The translations under genes and the position numbers were made by a program. Positions 25,842 through 34,265 of a stretch of DNA of 64,000 nt are shown here, piece by piece (the first letter of the stretch is position 1; each line of letters starts with the position of its first letter). The stretch is from NCBI GenBank assembly GCA_016716465.1, contig JADJWH010000005.1, forward strand, positions 186,001 to 250,000, read 5' to 3'. This DNA comes from Gammaproteobacteria bacterium (GTDB lineage: Bacteria > Pseudomonadota > Gammaproteobacteria > SZUA-140). The notes under the pieces were generated by a model, which was not told where the DNA came from, did no database searches, and saw only the letters and a list, made by a program, of their open reading frames with translations.

Positions 25842-27173
25842 TTATTCCAGCCCCAGCTTCTTCAAGCGGTAACGCAGCGCGCCGAAGGAGATGCCGAGCA
25901 GGCGGGCGGCGGCCGTCTTGTTGTGCCGCGCCTGTTCCAGCGCGCGCAGGATGGTCTCCTTCTCGATGTTTCCCAGATAGGGTTCGAGCGGGGTCTCGAC
26001 AGCCACCGGCACGGCGATGTCCGTGTTTCCCCTGGGTGTGATGAGCTGCAGATCCTCTTCCCGGATGATGCCTCGTTCGCACAGTGTCATCGCACGTTCG
26101 AGTATGTTCTCCAGTTCGCGCACATTGCCGGGAAAGGGATAGCGCGTCAGCGCCGCCAGCGCGGCATCACTCAGTTGGGGCGGCTTCTCCCCGCCCTGGG
26201 TGGAGAGTCTGTGCAGGACGTGTTCGACGAGCTGCGGGATGTCTTCCGCACGATCGCGCAGCGCTGGCATCGGGAGCTCGATCACGTTGATGCGGTAGAA
26301 CAGGTCCTGGCGGAAGGCATTGTCCTGCACCAGCGCGGCGAGATCCTTGTGGGTGGCGCTCAGGATGCGCACGTCGATCGGAGATTCCTTCTGCTCGCCG
26401 ACCGGGCGTATGGCCTTTTCCTGGATCGCGCGCAGCAGCTTGACCTGCATGTGCAGCGGCAGATCCGCGACCTCGTCGAGGAACAGCGTGCCGCCGTGCG
26501 CGGCCTGGAACAGGCCTTCCTTGTTGCCGGCCGCGCCGGTGAAGCTGCCCTTTCTGTGGCCGAAGAATTCGCTCTCCATCAGCGCCTCGGGGATTGCGCC
26601 GCAGTTGACCGGGACGAAGGGCTTGTCCGAGCGCGGCCCCTGCTCGTGAATCAGGCGCGCGGCAAGCTCCTTGCCGGTGCCGGATTCGCCGCTGATATAC
26701 ACCGGCGCCTGGCTGCGTGCCAGTTTCGCGATGGTAGCGCGCGTGTGCCTCATTGCGGGTGAATCACCCAGCAGCGCGAGCGCGGAGCGTTCCGCCATGT
26801 GTCGGTGTTTGAGCTTGAGGGCGGTATTAACCAGGGCGCGCAGTGCCTGCAGGTCCACCGGCTTGGAGACGAAATCGAAGGCGCCTGCCTTCAGGGCCTG
26901 CACCGCGGATTCGACGTTGCCATGGGCGGTGATGACCGCGGTGGGGATTTCGGCATAGGCTTCCTGGATGTATTCCACCAGTTCGATGCCGTTGCCGTCG
27001 GGCAGCCGCATGTCGGTCAGGCACAGGTCGAAGCGTTCGCGGCCCAGCAGCGCCTTGGCCTGGGCGACGTCTGCGGCGTCGCGGCAATCGATTTCCATCC
27101 GTCCCAGCGTCAGCGTGAGCAGTTCCCGGATGTCGGGCTCATCGTCGACGATCAGCGCCAGTGCGCGCGACAT
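25842..27173 (-). CDS. pilR: NtrC-family response regulator PilR
   Basis: PilR activates RpoN-dependent pilA transcription. The 443-residue protein has an N-terminal receiver with phospho-acceptor Asp54 (CLTDMRLPDG), a central AAA+ domain with Walker A GESGTGKE and the sigma-54 contact loop in the GSFTGA form common in PilR, Walker B TLFLDEVADL, and a C-terminal Fis-type helix-turn-helix (NKTAAARLLGISFGALRYRL). It starts 2 bases after the pilS stop. Its expected target is the sigma-54 promoter at 25450-25465. Confidence 0.95.
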   Translation of the reverse strand: MSRALALIVDDEPDIRELLTLTLGRMEIDCRDAADVAQAKALLGRERFDLCLTDMRLPDGNGIELVEYIQEAYAEIPTAVITAHGNVESAVQALKAGAFDFVSKPVDLQALRALVNTALKLKHRHMAERSALALLGDSPAMRHTRATIAKLARSQAPVYISGESGTGKELAARLIHEQGPRSDKPFVPVNCGAIPEALMESEFFGHRKGSFTGAAGNKEGLFQAAHGGTLFLDEVADLPLHMQVKLLRAIQEKAIRPVGEQKESPIDVRILSATHKDLAALVQDNAFRQDLFYRINVIELPMPALRDRAEDIPQLVEHVLHRLSTQGGEKPPQLSDAALAALTRYPFPGNVRELENILERAMTLCERGIIREEDLQLITPRGNTDIAVPVAVETPLEPYLGNIEKETILRALEQARHNKTAAARLLGISFGALRYRLKKLGLE

Positions 27174-27175
27174 GG

Positions 27176-28831
27176 TCAGGCCACCTGTCTGCGCCGGGGA
27201 TCGGCGAAGGTGATGCGGAAGCGGCCGCCGCCGAGCGGGTTGGCCAGATAGTTCAGGCGCGCCTGGTTGCTGGCGCAGAGCTCGCGTGCGATATACAGGC
27301 CCATGCCGGTACCGTCACTCGCGGTGGTGAAGAAGGGCTCGAAAATCTGCTGCTGAAGCTTCGGCTCCACGCCTGGACCGCTGTCGATCACATCCAGATA
27401 AGGGTTGTTCGAGTCCGCGACAATGCCGGCGCGCAGTATCAGCCTGCCATCGGCGGACCCATGCTTGATGCCATTCTGGCACAGGTTCCACAGCACCTGG
27501 TGCAGTTGTCCGGGATCCATCTGTACGCGGATGTCGCCGGGTGTCACTTCCAGCCGGATCCGGCCTGGGACCAGCCCCTCACCGGCGGTGAATTCATTGA
27601 TGAACTGGTTCAGCCAGGGCTTGAGCATCAGCTCTTCTGGTTGGGTCCGTCCGCGGCGGCTGAGCTGCATGATGTTTTCGATGATCGCGTTCACCCGCGC
27701 GGAATGCTCCTGGATGATTTCCGTCAGGCGGGTGTCGCCGGGATCCAGTTGCGGGGATTCCGCCAGCAGCTGGCTGGCGTGGCTGATCGCACCGAGCGGG
27801 TTCCGCACCTCGTGCGCGATACTCGCGGTGAGACGCCCGAGTGAGGCGAGCTTGAGCTGTTGCGCCTGCTGGGTCAGCGCCGCCATGTCCTCGAGAAAGA
27901 TCAGTGTGCCGGCGGAAGGGTCGGTGCCGAGACGGGCGAATTTCGGCAGCACCTCCGGCGCGGATTCCGACAGACGGAAGCTCTGCGGCTCGTAGATGTC
28001 GTTGTTCCACCATTCGCGCAACTGACGGTCGAGTTCGGCCGAGGCCTGCTTGATCGGTCTGCCTTCGGCCCTGGTCGTAAGTTCGAGCAGGCGCGTGGCC
28101 GAGGCATTGATCAGGCGGATGGAAAAATTGTCGTCGACCACCAGTATCCCGGTTTGCATGCGCTGGATCACATACTCGGTGAGTTGCGCCATGTTCGCAA
28201 GATCCACCCCGCGGCGTTCCGCCAGCGCCTGGCTCTCGCGCAGCCGGCGCGCGAGCACGTGGGCGAGGATCGCCGTGGCGAAAAAGCTGGCACCGAGCAG
28301 TCCGGCGTGGGTGTAGTTGGGGGACAGCGCGGTACCTTCCAGCCAGGAGTACGCCTGTTCGATCAGTACCGCGAGACTCGCGATGGCGGCGAACAGGCGC
28401 GAGGTGCGCCCCGCCATGATCAGGCTGCCGCCCGCGATGGAGATGATCAGCAGCATGCCGAGGCCGCTGCGCACCCCGCCGCTGGCGTGCATCAGCAGCG
28501 TGATCGCCAGGATGTCCGCCATGACCTGCAGATAGGCCTGGGCATTGAATCCGGGGCGCCGCCACTTGATGGTGAAGAGCGCGCAGACGGCGAGCAGCGC
28601 GTAGGCCATGCTGGTCGTTGAAAACAGCGTGCTGCCGTATTCGCCCGTCGGCAGCCGCGGGCGGTCGACCAAGCTCAACAATACGAATACGCTCGCCAGA
28701 CACACGCGGAAATAATTGAGATAGAGGAGCTGCTTCCACTCCATATCACCGGCGTGGTGCGGGAGCGCAGCTTCACCAGAGCGCGCGGGGCGACCCTTAT
28801 ATCGCGCCGGATTGTCGACGGAGGCATTCAT
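27176..28831 (-). CDS. pilS: Sensor histidine kinase PilS
   Basis: PilS is the membrane kinase partner of PilR and is known in Pseudomonas to sense pilin in the membrane. The N-terminal half has about six transmembrane helices (from LYLNYFRVCLASVFVLLSL to about the LARRLRES segment), then a PAS domain (ILVVDDNFSIRLINASA), the dimerisation/phospho-acceptor segment SIAHEVRNPLGAISHAS and an ATPase domain ending LPLG-free GGGRFRITFADPRR. The start is uncertain: ATG 28831 gives 551 residues and ATG 28744 gives 522 (Pseudomonas PilS has 530); neither has a clear ribosome site. The open frame continues to 29044, but that part looks non-coding. Confidence 0.93.
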   Translation of the reverse strand: MNASVDNPARYKGRPARSGEAALPHHAGDMEWKQLLYLNYFRVCLASVFVLLSLVDRPRLPTGEYGSTLFSTTSMAYALLAVCALFTIKWRRPGFNAQAYLQVMADILAITLLMHASGGVRSGLGMLLIISIAGGSLIMAGRTSRLFAAIASLAVLIEQAYSWLEGTALSPNYTHAGLLGASFFATAILAHVLARRLRESQALAERRGVDLANMAQLTEYVIQRMQTGILVVDDNFSIRLINASATRLLELTTRAEGRPIKQASAELDRQLREWWNNDIYEPQSFRLSESAPEVLPKFARLGTDPSAGTLIFLEDMAALTQQAQQLKLASLGRLTASIAHEVRNPLGAISHASQLLAESPQLDPGDTRLTEIIQEHSARVNAIIENIMQLSRRGRTQPEELMLKPWLNQFINEFTAGEGLVPGRIRLEVTPGDIRVQMDPGQLHQVLWNLCQNGIKHGSADGRLILRAGIVADSNNPYLDVIDSGPGVEPKLQQQIFEPFFTTASDGTGMGLYIARELCASNQARLNYLANPLGGGRFRITFADPRRRQVA

Positions 28832-29249
28832 ATGGGGGGCATTGTGCGATGTGTGGTCGTAGTGATGTCCGACAGGTATTCGGTCGGCGCAGGGGGGAAG
28901 TTTAGGGATTGGCCGCTTATGACATCGCGCGTGATCCAGGCGGTCGGCTTGATGGTCAAAATTCCGGCTGTCTGTGGACTTCTGTTGATTGGCAGGCGAT
29001 GGGGTATTCGTGACGGATCGCCGGACTTCGATATGCACCGTCATTTATTTTATTTAATATTTACATAGAGTTACATATTTTTCTGGTGTTGCCTTGGTTG
29101 GCGTGCAGCCGTGTCCTGGGAGTCTTGGCGCAGGCCGGTCTTGCCGGGATATTGACGGAGGGATAGAATTCTATGTGCGTTGCCTGTATTCGCAACGGGT
29201 CAATTATCTAATGCCACAGGATGTGGGAAGAGGCTTAGGGGTATTAGAC
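28832..29249. other. Intergenic region between divergent pilS and the Tat-signal gene
   Basis: About 420 bases with no convincing gene. A markedly AT-rich patch at 29040-29090 (TTTATTTTATTTAATATTTACAT and onward) probably holds promoters for one or both flanking genes, but I cannot pick a single -35/-10 pair with confidence. Confidence 0.4.
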
Positions 29250-29516
29250 ATGAACGGGCTGAAAGACACCTCCAGACGTGATTTCCTCAAGAAGACGACG
29301 TATGTGGTGCCGGTGGTTCTGACGTTGAGCGCCACTCCGGCGCTGGCGGGCAAGGGCTCCTACCACAAGAAGAAGTGCAACAACGGAGTCGGCAATGGCC
29401 CCGATTGCTTGCCGCCGGGCATTGAAAAGAACGGCAAGCACTATCTGGACAACGACGACAAATGGGGTAAGCCTGGCAAGCCCCAGAATCGTGGCGGGTT
29501 CAAAAAATACAAGTAA
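29250..29516 (+). CDS. Small Tat-signal protein, basic and glycine/lysine-rich
   Basis: This 88-residue protein starts at the ATG at 29250; a longer frame upstream looks non-coding. The N-terminus carries a twin-arginine motif SRRDFLKK and a hydrophobic stretch ending VVLTLSATPALAG, so it should be exported by Tat with cleavage after ALA. The mature part, about 52 residues, is rich in Lys, Gly, Asn and Pro, with two cysteines (KKCNNGVGNGPDCLPPG) that could form a disulfide. Similar small proteins with the opening RRxFLKK...PVVLTL are widespread, but I know no function. A strong terminator directly follows, so it is a monocistronic unit. Confidence 0.7.
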   Translation: MNGLKDTSRRDFLKKTTYVVPVVLTLSATPALAGKGSYHKKKCNNGVGNGPDCLPPGIEKNGKHYLDNDDKWGKPGKPQNRGGFKKYK

Positions 29517-29539
29517 GGCAGGTTTGAAACTTCTGCTGA

Positions 29540-29567
29540 GGGCCCCTTCACGGGGCCCTTGTTTTTT
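29540..29567 (+). terminator. Terminator of the Tat-signal gene
   Basis: GGGCCCC and GGGGCCC pair around the loop TTCAC and are followed by TTGTTTTTT, a classical intrinsic terminator 23 bases after the stop codon. Confidence 0.92.
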
Positions 29568-29635
29568 CCGGGGGGTCCGCCCTGGTCGTGTGAACGTCGC
29601 TTCACTCGACGTACGTCATCCCGCCTCTCAATTGA

Positions 29636-30088
29636 TCATCCTGCTGTGTCTATGGCCTCGACGATGCGATCGCGCAGGTCATGGGGCACACGCTTGGAGG
29701 TCGAGCCGAGGATGATCAGCAGGAACATCGCGGTTATCACCACCTCGCGCACCAGCGCGGAAAACGGCGAGTAGCCGCCGGGGGGATGTTCGCCGTAGCC
29801 GTAGGCGAAGCCGGTCGACGCGCCGAAACCGGCCTGGCCGCTCGCGATGATATACAACACCCCGACCGCCACCAACCCGCCCAGCACCTGGGCCGCGATG
29901 TATGGCGCCAGTTGCGCCGCCGGGAAGCGGCCGCCCGCCCATAGGCCGATCGATACCGCGGGGTCGAGATGGCAACCGGAGATGTGGCCGATGCCGGCCT
30001 TTGGGAATGCCATCGCCAGCACCGCGCTGCCGCAGTCGCCCGGCATCAGCCAGAAGGTACCGAAAAACTCCGCGCCGTATGGTTTCAT
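29636..30088 (-). pseudogene. aqpZ: Decayed aquaporin Z gene
   Basis: The 150 codons read as AqpZ with clear matches: AEFFGTFWL, CGSAVLAMAFP, HISG, GLWAGGRFPA, AQVLGGLVAVGVLYIIASG, GYGEHPPGGYS, LIILGST. Three changes argue for loss of function. About 22 residues are missing between KAGIG and HISGCH (the end of helix 1 and helix 2). The first pore motif NPA has become DPA, and the usual LVFGGCG reads LMPGDCG. The whole second half, including the second NPA and last helices, is gone: after GSTSKRVP the frame turns into unrelated residues and stops. AqpZ is normally about 230 residues. No ribosome site is seen. Confidence 0.85.
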
Positions 30089-30189
30089 GGTGATGTTTCT
30101 TGCATCACGACCGATGGGTAACATCCGGGACACGGGACGCAAGTACGCCCATCTACCTTACACCCCCTGTGCCACGACTCCGGGATCCG

Positions 30190-30206
30190 TTCAGCTTCGT
30201 TTCAGC
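30190..30206 (+). promoter_or_regulatory. Direct repeat TTCAGC, 11-bp period, in the cytochrome operon promoter
   Basis: TTCAGC occurs at 30190-30195 and again at 30201-30206, one helical turn apart, with a -10-like TAAGGT at 30216-30221 ten bases later. OmpR/PhoB-type regulators commonly bind such direct repeats at the -35 position. The operon's own response regulator (32124-32789) is the obvious candidate, giving positive autoregulation. Confidence 0.5.
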
Positions 30207-30255
30207 CTGCCGCGCTAAGGTGGGCGCATCGAACAGGTCTACAGAAGGGCGTCCG

Positions 30256-30825
30256 ATGCGCAACTCATTCACTGTATCCGTATGGGATCCGCTGGTCCGG
30301 GTCTTCCACTGGCTGCTGGTCGCCGGCTTCTTCACCGCCTATTTCAGCGAAGACGATTTCATGACGCTGCACGCCTGGGCCGGCTATCTGGTGCTGTCTC
30401 TGCTGGCCTTTCGTATCGCATGGGGATTCGTTGGGCCGCGCCATGCGCGTTTCAGCGATTTCGTCGCCTCGCCGTGGCGGGCGCTGCGTTATCTCGGTAG
30501 CCTCTTCACCGGCCGCGCGCCGCGCCACCTCGGCCACAACCCGGCCGGCGGCCTGATGATCATCGCGCTGCTGATCGGCCTGACCCTGACCGGAGTGACC
30601 GGGCTGGTGGTGTACGGCGTCGAGGAACACGCCGGCCCGCTGGCGACGTACGTCGCGCACTGGTCCCGTTCCACCGGCAAGTCGTTCGAGGAAGTCCACG
30701 AATTCCTGGCGAACGGCGTACTGCTGCTGGTGTTCGTCCACGTCGCCGGCGTCCTGATGGAGAGCCTCCTGCACCGGGAGAACCTGGTCAAGGCGATGTG
30801 GACGGGTGAGAAGCGCCTCGATTAG
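30256..30825 (+). CDS. Cytochrome b561-type membrane protein
   Basis: This 189-residue four-helix membrane cytochrome belongs to the bacterial b561/hydrogenase b-subunit group. The ATG at 30256 opens MRNSFTVSVWDPLVRVFHW, the classic start. Candidate haem-ligand histidines are in VFHWLL, LHAWAGYL and FVHVAGV. It would pass electrons between the quinone pool and periplasmic carriers. It is the first gene of an operon with SHP, DHC, a PepSY protein and a two-component system. The same cytochrome b / DHC / SHP association is known from Shewanella and Rhodobacter relatives. Confidence 0.88.
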   Translation: MRNSFTVSVWDPLVRVFHWLLVAGFFTAYFSEDDFMTLHAWAGYLVLSLLAFRIAWGFVGPRHARFSDFVASPWRALRYLGSLFTGRAPRHLGHNPAGGLMIIALLIGLTLTGVTGLVVYGVEEHAGPLATYVAHWSRSTGKSFEEVHEFLANGVLLLVFVHVAGVLMESLLHRENLVKAMWTGEKRLD

Positions 30826-30847
30826 AGAAACCGCGGAGGAAAGCGAG

Positions 30848-31249
30848 ATGAAACGACAGGCCCTGGTTCCACTCCTGCTGCTTGGCCTGACGCTGAGCGC
30901 GACAGCGCGCGTCACTGTGGTGGACGAGCTGCTGGGAGAATATCGCACCGCCGGCGCCGGCGGGTTTTCCGCCGACCGCGGTCGCGCGCTGTGGGCACGG
31001 GAATTTACCGGCGAGGCCGGTGCGCCGCGCTCGTGCGCCACCTGCCACGGCAACGATCCGACTCAACCCGGCCGACACGTAAAAACCAATAAGCCCATCG
31101 ATCCTCTTGCCCCATCGGTTACGCCGCGGCGTCTGACCGATGGGAAGGAGATCGGGAAGTGGTTCAAACGCAACTGCGACTGGACGCTGGGGCGCGAATG
31201 CACACCGCAGGAGAAGGGCGACGTGCTGACTTATCTGAGACAACTGTGA
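30848..31249 (+). CDS. shp: SHP-type monohaem cytochrome c (DUF1924)
   Basis: SHP (sphaeroides haem protein) is a periplasmic high-spin cytochrome c with an Asn axial ligand that can bind oxygen, NO and other small molecules. The 133-residue precursor starts at ATG 30848 with a signal peptide (MKRQALVPLLLLGLTLSATA). The haem motif is CATCH (63-67). Asn109 in FKRNCDW is the likely labile ligand and Cys110/Cys118 the likely disulfide, as in SHP. It sits between the b561 and di-haem genes. Ligand and disulfide assignments are by family analogy. Confidence 0.85.
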   Translation: MKRQALVPLLLLGLTLSATARVTVVDELLGEYRTAGAGGFSADRGRALWAREFTGEAGAPRSCATCHGNDPTQPGRHVKTNKPIDPLAPSVTPRRLTDGKEIGKWFKRNCDWTLGRECTPQEKGDVLTYLRQL

Positions 31250-31272
31250 TGCCACGACAGGAGGATACCGCC

Positions 31273-31815
31273 ATGAGGAAAACCATAGCCTTGTTCATGA
31301 TCGTCGCGACGCTGTCAACCTTCATCGGGCTCGCGGCGGCGGATGACGACCATCGCCCGTGGCGCCGCGGCTCGGAGGTCGCCCCGGTGACCGATCCCGT
31401 TTATCTTCGCGAATGCGGCGACTGTCATCTGGCCTACCCGCCGGGCTTGTTGCCGGCGCGATCCTGGCAGGCAATAATGAACGGCCTCGAGGATCATTTC
31501 GGCGATAACGCCGCACTGGACGCCGCCACGCAAGGCCAGCTGCTGGACTACCTGACGCGGAACAGCGCCGACCATGCCGACTACCCGCGCTCACGCAAGA
31601 TCGCGCGCCAGCTCACCGCGGGCGATACGCTGCTGCGTATCAGCGAGTTGCCGTTCTTCCGCAGTGAGCACGATGAACTGACGCCCGCGATGGTGCGCGA
31701 CAACCCCGAGGTCGGCAGTTTCAGCCGCTGCAACGCCTGTCACAGGCGGGCCGAACAAGGCTCGTTCCGCGAGCACGAGATCGACATTCCCGGCTACGGC
31801 CGTTGGGAGGATTGA
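31273..31815 (+). CDS. dhc: Di-haem cytochrome c (DHC)
   Basis: DHC is the periplasmic electron donor to SHP. The 180-residue precursor starts at ATG 31273 after a clear ACAGGAGGA ribosome site, with signal peptide MRKTIALFMIVATLSTFIGLAAA. Haem motifs are CGDCH (48-52) and CNACH (153-157), one in each half, as in the family. Conserved YPRSRKIA and FFRSEHDEL segments lie between. It is 4 bases from the next gene. Confidence 0.88.
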   Translation: MRKTIALFMIVATLSTFIGLAAADDDHRPWRRGSEVAPVTDPVYLRECGDCHLAYPPGLLPARSWQAIMNGLEDHFGDNAALDAATQGQLLDYLTRNSADHADYPRSRKIARQLTAGDTLLRISELPFFRSEHDELTPAMVRDNPEVGSFSRCNACHRRAEQGSFREHEIDIPGYGRWED

Positions 31816-31818
31816 GCC

Positions 31819-32118
31819 ATGCGCCATCTCGTCCTGCTGTCCCTGCTGCTGATCAGCCTGGCGCCGCCGGCCTTGTTTGCGCGCGACGACGACCATGAGA
31901 AGGCGCGCCGACTGCGCGAGGCTGGCGAGATCCAGCCGCTGGAAGCTATCCTGGAACAGGTGCGCCGCGTGCAACCGGGCAAGGTGATCGAGGTTGATCT
32001 CGACCGCGAGCACGGCATCCACGTCTACGAGATCGAGGTGCTCGACGCCGACGGCGTGGTGTGGGAACTGGAGCTCGATGCGCGGGACGGCGCGGTGCTG
32101 AAGCACAAGAGGGACTGA
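31819..32118 (+). CDS. Small periplasmic PepSY-domain protein
   Basis: This 99-residue protein has a signal peptide (MRHLVLLSLLLISLAPPALFA) and a single PepSY domain (residues 28-98: ARRLREAGEIQPLEAILEQVRR ... YEIEVLDADGVVWELELDARDG). Such proteins are frequent neighbours of QseBC/PhoPQ-like regulators and may act as sensors or kinase modulators in the periplasm. It is 4 bases after dhc and 5 bases before the response regulator. Confidence 0.85.
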   Translation: MRHLVLLSLLLISLAPPALFARDDDHEKARRLREAGEIQPLEAILEQVRRVQPGKVIEVDLDREHGIHVYEIEVLDADGVVWELELDARDGAVLKHKRD

Positions 32119-32123
32119 ACGCT

Positions 32124-32789
32124 GTGCGTCTGCTGCTGGTGGAGGACGATGACCGGCTGAGTGCGCAGCTCAGGAGCGACCTGGGGCGCGCCGGCTACGC
32201 CGTGGACGTGGCGGGCGACGGCGAACGGGGCGAGTTTCTCGGTGACACCGAGCCCTACGACGTGATCGTGCTGGATCTCGGGCTGCCCCGCCGCCCCGGC
32301 CTGCAGGTACTGGCCAACTGGCGCGGCCGCGGCAACCGCACGCCGGTGATCGTGCTCACCGCGCGCGATGCTTGGCACGAGCGGGTGGAGGGCTTCAAGG
32401 CCGGCGCCGACGATTATCTCGGCAAGCCGTTCCACGTCGAGGAGCTGCTCGCGCGCCTTGCCGCCCTGATCAAGCGCAGCAAGGGCCAGGGCGGCGGACG
32501 GTTGCGGTCCGGAAGTCTCGCGCTGGACGAGGAACGGCAGTGCGCGATCCGCGGCGATGGGGAACCGGTCGCGCTCACCGGCACGGAATTCCGCCTGTTG
32601 CGCTATTTCATGCTGCATCCCAACCGCATCCTGTCCAAATCGACGCTGGGCGAGCACGTCTACGACTATGACGGCGAGAAGGACAGCAACGTGCTCGAAG
32701 TATACGTCAACCGCCTGCGGCAGAAACTCGGGCCGCGGATCATCGTGACCCGGCGCGGCCAGGGCTACGTCTTCGCGCCGCCGGAATGA
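32124..32789 (+). CDS. OmpR/PhoP-family response regulator
   Basis: This is a 221-residue transcription factor. The start is the GTG at 32124 (VRLLLVEDD), directly after the PepSY gene; the longer upstream frame overlaps it. The receiver has phospho-acceptor Asp51 in VIVLDLGLP and Lys in GKPF. The winged-helix DNA-binding domain carries LTGTEFRLLRYFMLHPNRILSK and VYVNRLRQKLG. It overlaps the kinase gene by 4 bases. Its probable own target is the TTCAGC direct repeat at 30190-30206. Confidence 0.92.
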   Translation: MRLLLVEDDDRLSAQLRSDLGRAGYAVDVAGDGERGEFLGDTEPYDVIVLDLGLPRRPGLQVLANWRGRGNRTPVIVLTARDAWHERVEGFKAGADDYLGKPFHVEELLARLAALIKRSKGQGGGRLRSGSLALDEERQCAIRGDGEPVALTGTEFRLLRYFMLHPNRILSKSTLGEHVYDYDGEKDSNVLEVYVNRLRQKLGPRIIVTRRGQGYVFAPPE

Positions 32790-34117
32790 CGCGCTCGCTG
32801 CAGTCCCGTCTCGGCCTCGGCCTCGCCCTCAGCCTGGCGGCGATCTTCGTCGTGCAATGGCTGGCTGTCAGCGCCGCCATCCGCTACGTCGTCCATGGGC
32901 AGATACAGACGCGCCTGCAGCACGATGCCGAGACGCTGCTGGCCCTGCTGGAGGTCCCGCCCGCGGGCGCCCCGCGGTTTCCCTTCGATACCGTGAGTCC
33001 GATCTACCACCAGCCGTTCTCCGGCCACTATTACCGCGTCGAGATCGACGGTGCGGTCGCGCGCTCCCGCTCGCTATGGGACGAGGAGTTGTCGCTGCCG
33101 GCCGGCGGCGTGAATGAAACACAGGGTCCGCGCGGCCAGCAATTGCTGGTGCTGGACCGCGCTTATCAGAAAGGCGGCCGTCCCGTGCGCATCGTGGTCG
33201 CCGAGGACATGACGCCGCTGAGCCGGGAGATCCGCCGGCTGCAATACGTTTATGCCGCCATGTCGCTCGTCTTTTTCACCGTCCTGCTCGCCCTGCAGGT
33301 GGTGCTGCTGCGGCGCAACCTGGCGCCGCTGCAGCACCTGCGCGCCGAGGTGTGCGAGCTGGAACAAGGTGGGCGCGCCGCCCTGAGCGAGGACGTGCCC
33401 GGCGAGGTCGTGCCGCTGGTGCGCGAGATCAACCGCCTGCTCGCGGCGCTGACCGAGCGCCTGCGGCGCTCGCGCAACGCCGTGGGCAACCTCGCCCACG
33501 CCGTCAAGGCGCCGCTCACCGTTATTGCCCAGCAGGCGCAGCGCCCGGAACTGGAGGCGTTTCCGGACCTGCGCGACGGCCTGCGCCGGCCGGTGGAGCA
33601 GGTCCGCGGGCTGGTCGCGCGCGAACTGAAGCGGGCGCGCATCGCCGGCGCCGCCGGCACGCGCGCGCTCGCCGAGCTGCCGCGCGACGTCGACGATCTG
33701 GTCGCGACGCTGCGGGCGATCTACCGCGACAAGGCGCTCGACATCCGGGTACAACTGCCGGCGGAGACGCGCTGCGCGATGGAGCGCGAGGACCTGCTGG
33801 AAATGCTCGGCAACCTGCTCGACAACGCCTGCAAGTGGGCGGCCGGCGCGGTGACATTGACGATCAGCCACGACAATGGCGACTGGCGCTTCGCGGTGGA
33901 GGACGACGGCCCCGGCGCCGAGCCGGTCGACTATGCCGAACTGACGCGGCGCGGCGTCCGGCTGGACGAGACCGCCGACGGCCATGGCCTGGGGCTGGCG
34001 ATCGTGCAGGACATCGTCACGGCCTACCGCGGCCAGCTCGTGCTGGAGCGCTCGGAGTGCCTGGGCGGCTTCGCCGCCGTCGTCACGCTGCCTCTGGCCG
34101 GCGACACCGCAGCCTAG
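32786..34117 (+). CDS. PhoQ/QseC-like sensor histidine kinase
   Basis: This 443-residue inner-membrane kinase has transmembrane helix 1 at about 12-33, a periplasmic sensor domain to about 150, and helix 2 at about 152-172, followed by a HAMP-like linker. The phospho-acceptor lies in GNLAHAVKAPLTVI (His near 238), a PhoQ-type box. The ATPase domain has NLLDNACKWA, EDDGPGAEP and GHGLGLAIV. It is the last gene of the cytochrome operon, convergent with tRNA-Pro and ispB. The stimulus is unknown; linkage with SHP suggests redox or a small gas. Confidence 0.9.
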   Translation: MTRSLQSRLGLGLALSLAAIFVVQWLAVSAAIRYVVHGQIQTRLQHDAETLLALLEVPPAGAPRFPFDTVSPIYHQPFSGHYYRVEIDGAVARSRSLWDEELSLPAGGVNETQGPRGQQLLVLDRAYQKGGRPVRIVVAEDMTPLSREIRRLQYVYAAMSLVFFTVLLALQVVLLRRNLAPLQHLRAEVCELEQGGRAALSEDVPGEVVPLVREINRLLAALTERLRRSRNAVGNLAHAVKAPLTVIAQQAQRPELEAFPDLRDGLRRPVEQVRGLVARELKRARIAGAAGTRALAELPRDVDDLVATLRAIYRDKALDIRVQLPAETRCAMEREDLLEMLGNLLDNACKWAAGAVTLTISHDNGDWRFAVEDDGPGAEPVDYAELTRRGVRLDETADGHGLGLAIVQDIVTAYRGQLVLERSECLGGFAAVVTLPLAGDTAA

Positions 34118-34176
34118 GTATTCTCCACCCGGTATTCACCGCTTCAGCGCCCCGGAGAGGTTCTAAGTGATTCTAT

Positions 34177-34253
34177 TGGTCGGGGTGACACGATTCGAAC
34201 GTGCGACACCTGCCTCCCGAAGGCAGTGCTCTACCAGGCTGAGCTACACCCCG
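34177..34253 (-). tRNA. tRNA-Pro (anticodon CGG)
   Basis: The 77-nt minus-strand sequence folds as a cloverleaf: acceptor CGGGGTG/CACCCCG, D-arm GCTC/GAGC, anticodon stem CTGCC/GGCAG with loop TTCGGGA (anticodon CGG, reading CCG), T-arm loop TTCGAAT, and an encoded CCA end. It lies 12 bases after the ispB stop on the same strand and may be transcribed with it. Confidence 0.97.
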
Positions 34254-34265
34254 CGACGGGATCGG

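Noticed and set aside
25842..27173. GSFTGA instead of GAFTGA in PilR as a defective sigma-54 contact loop
   Set aside because: PilR proteins commonly carry the GSFTGA form, so it is not a sign of lost function.
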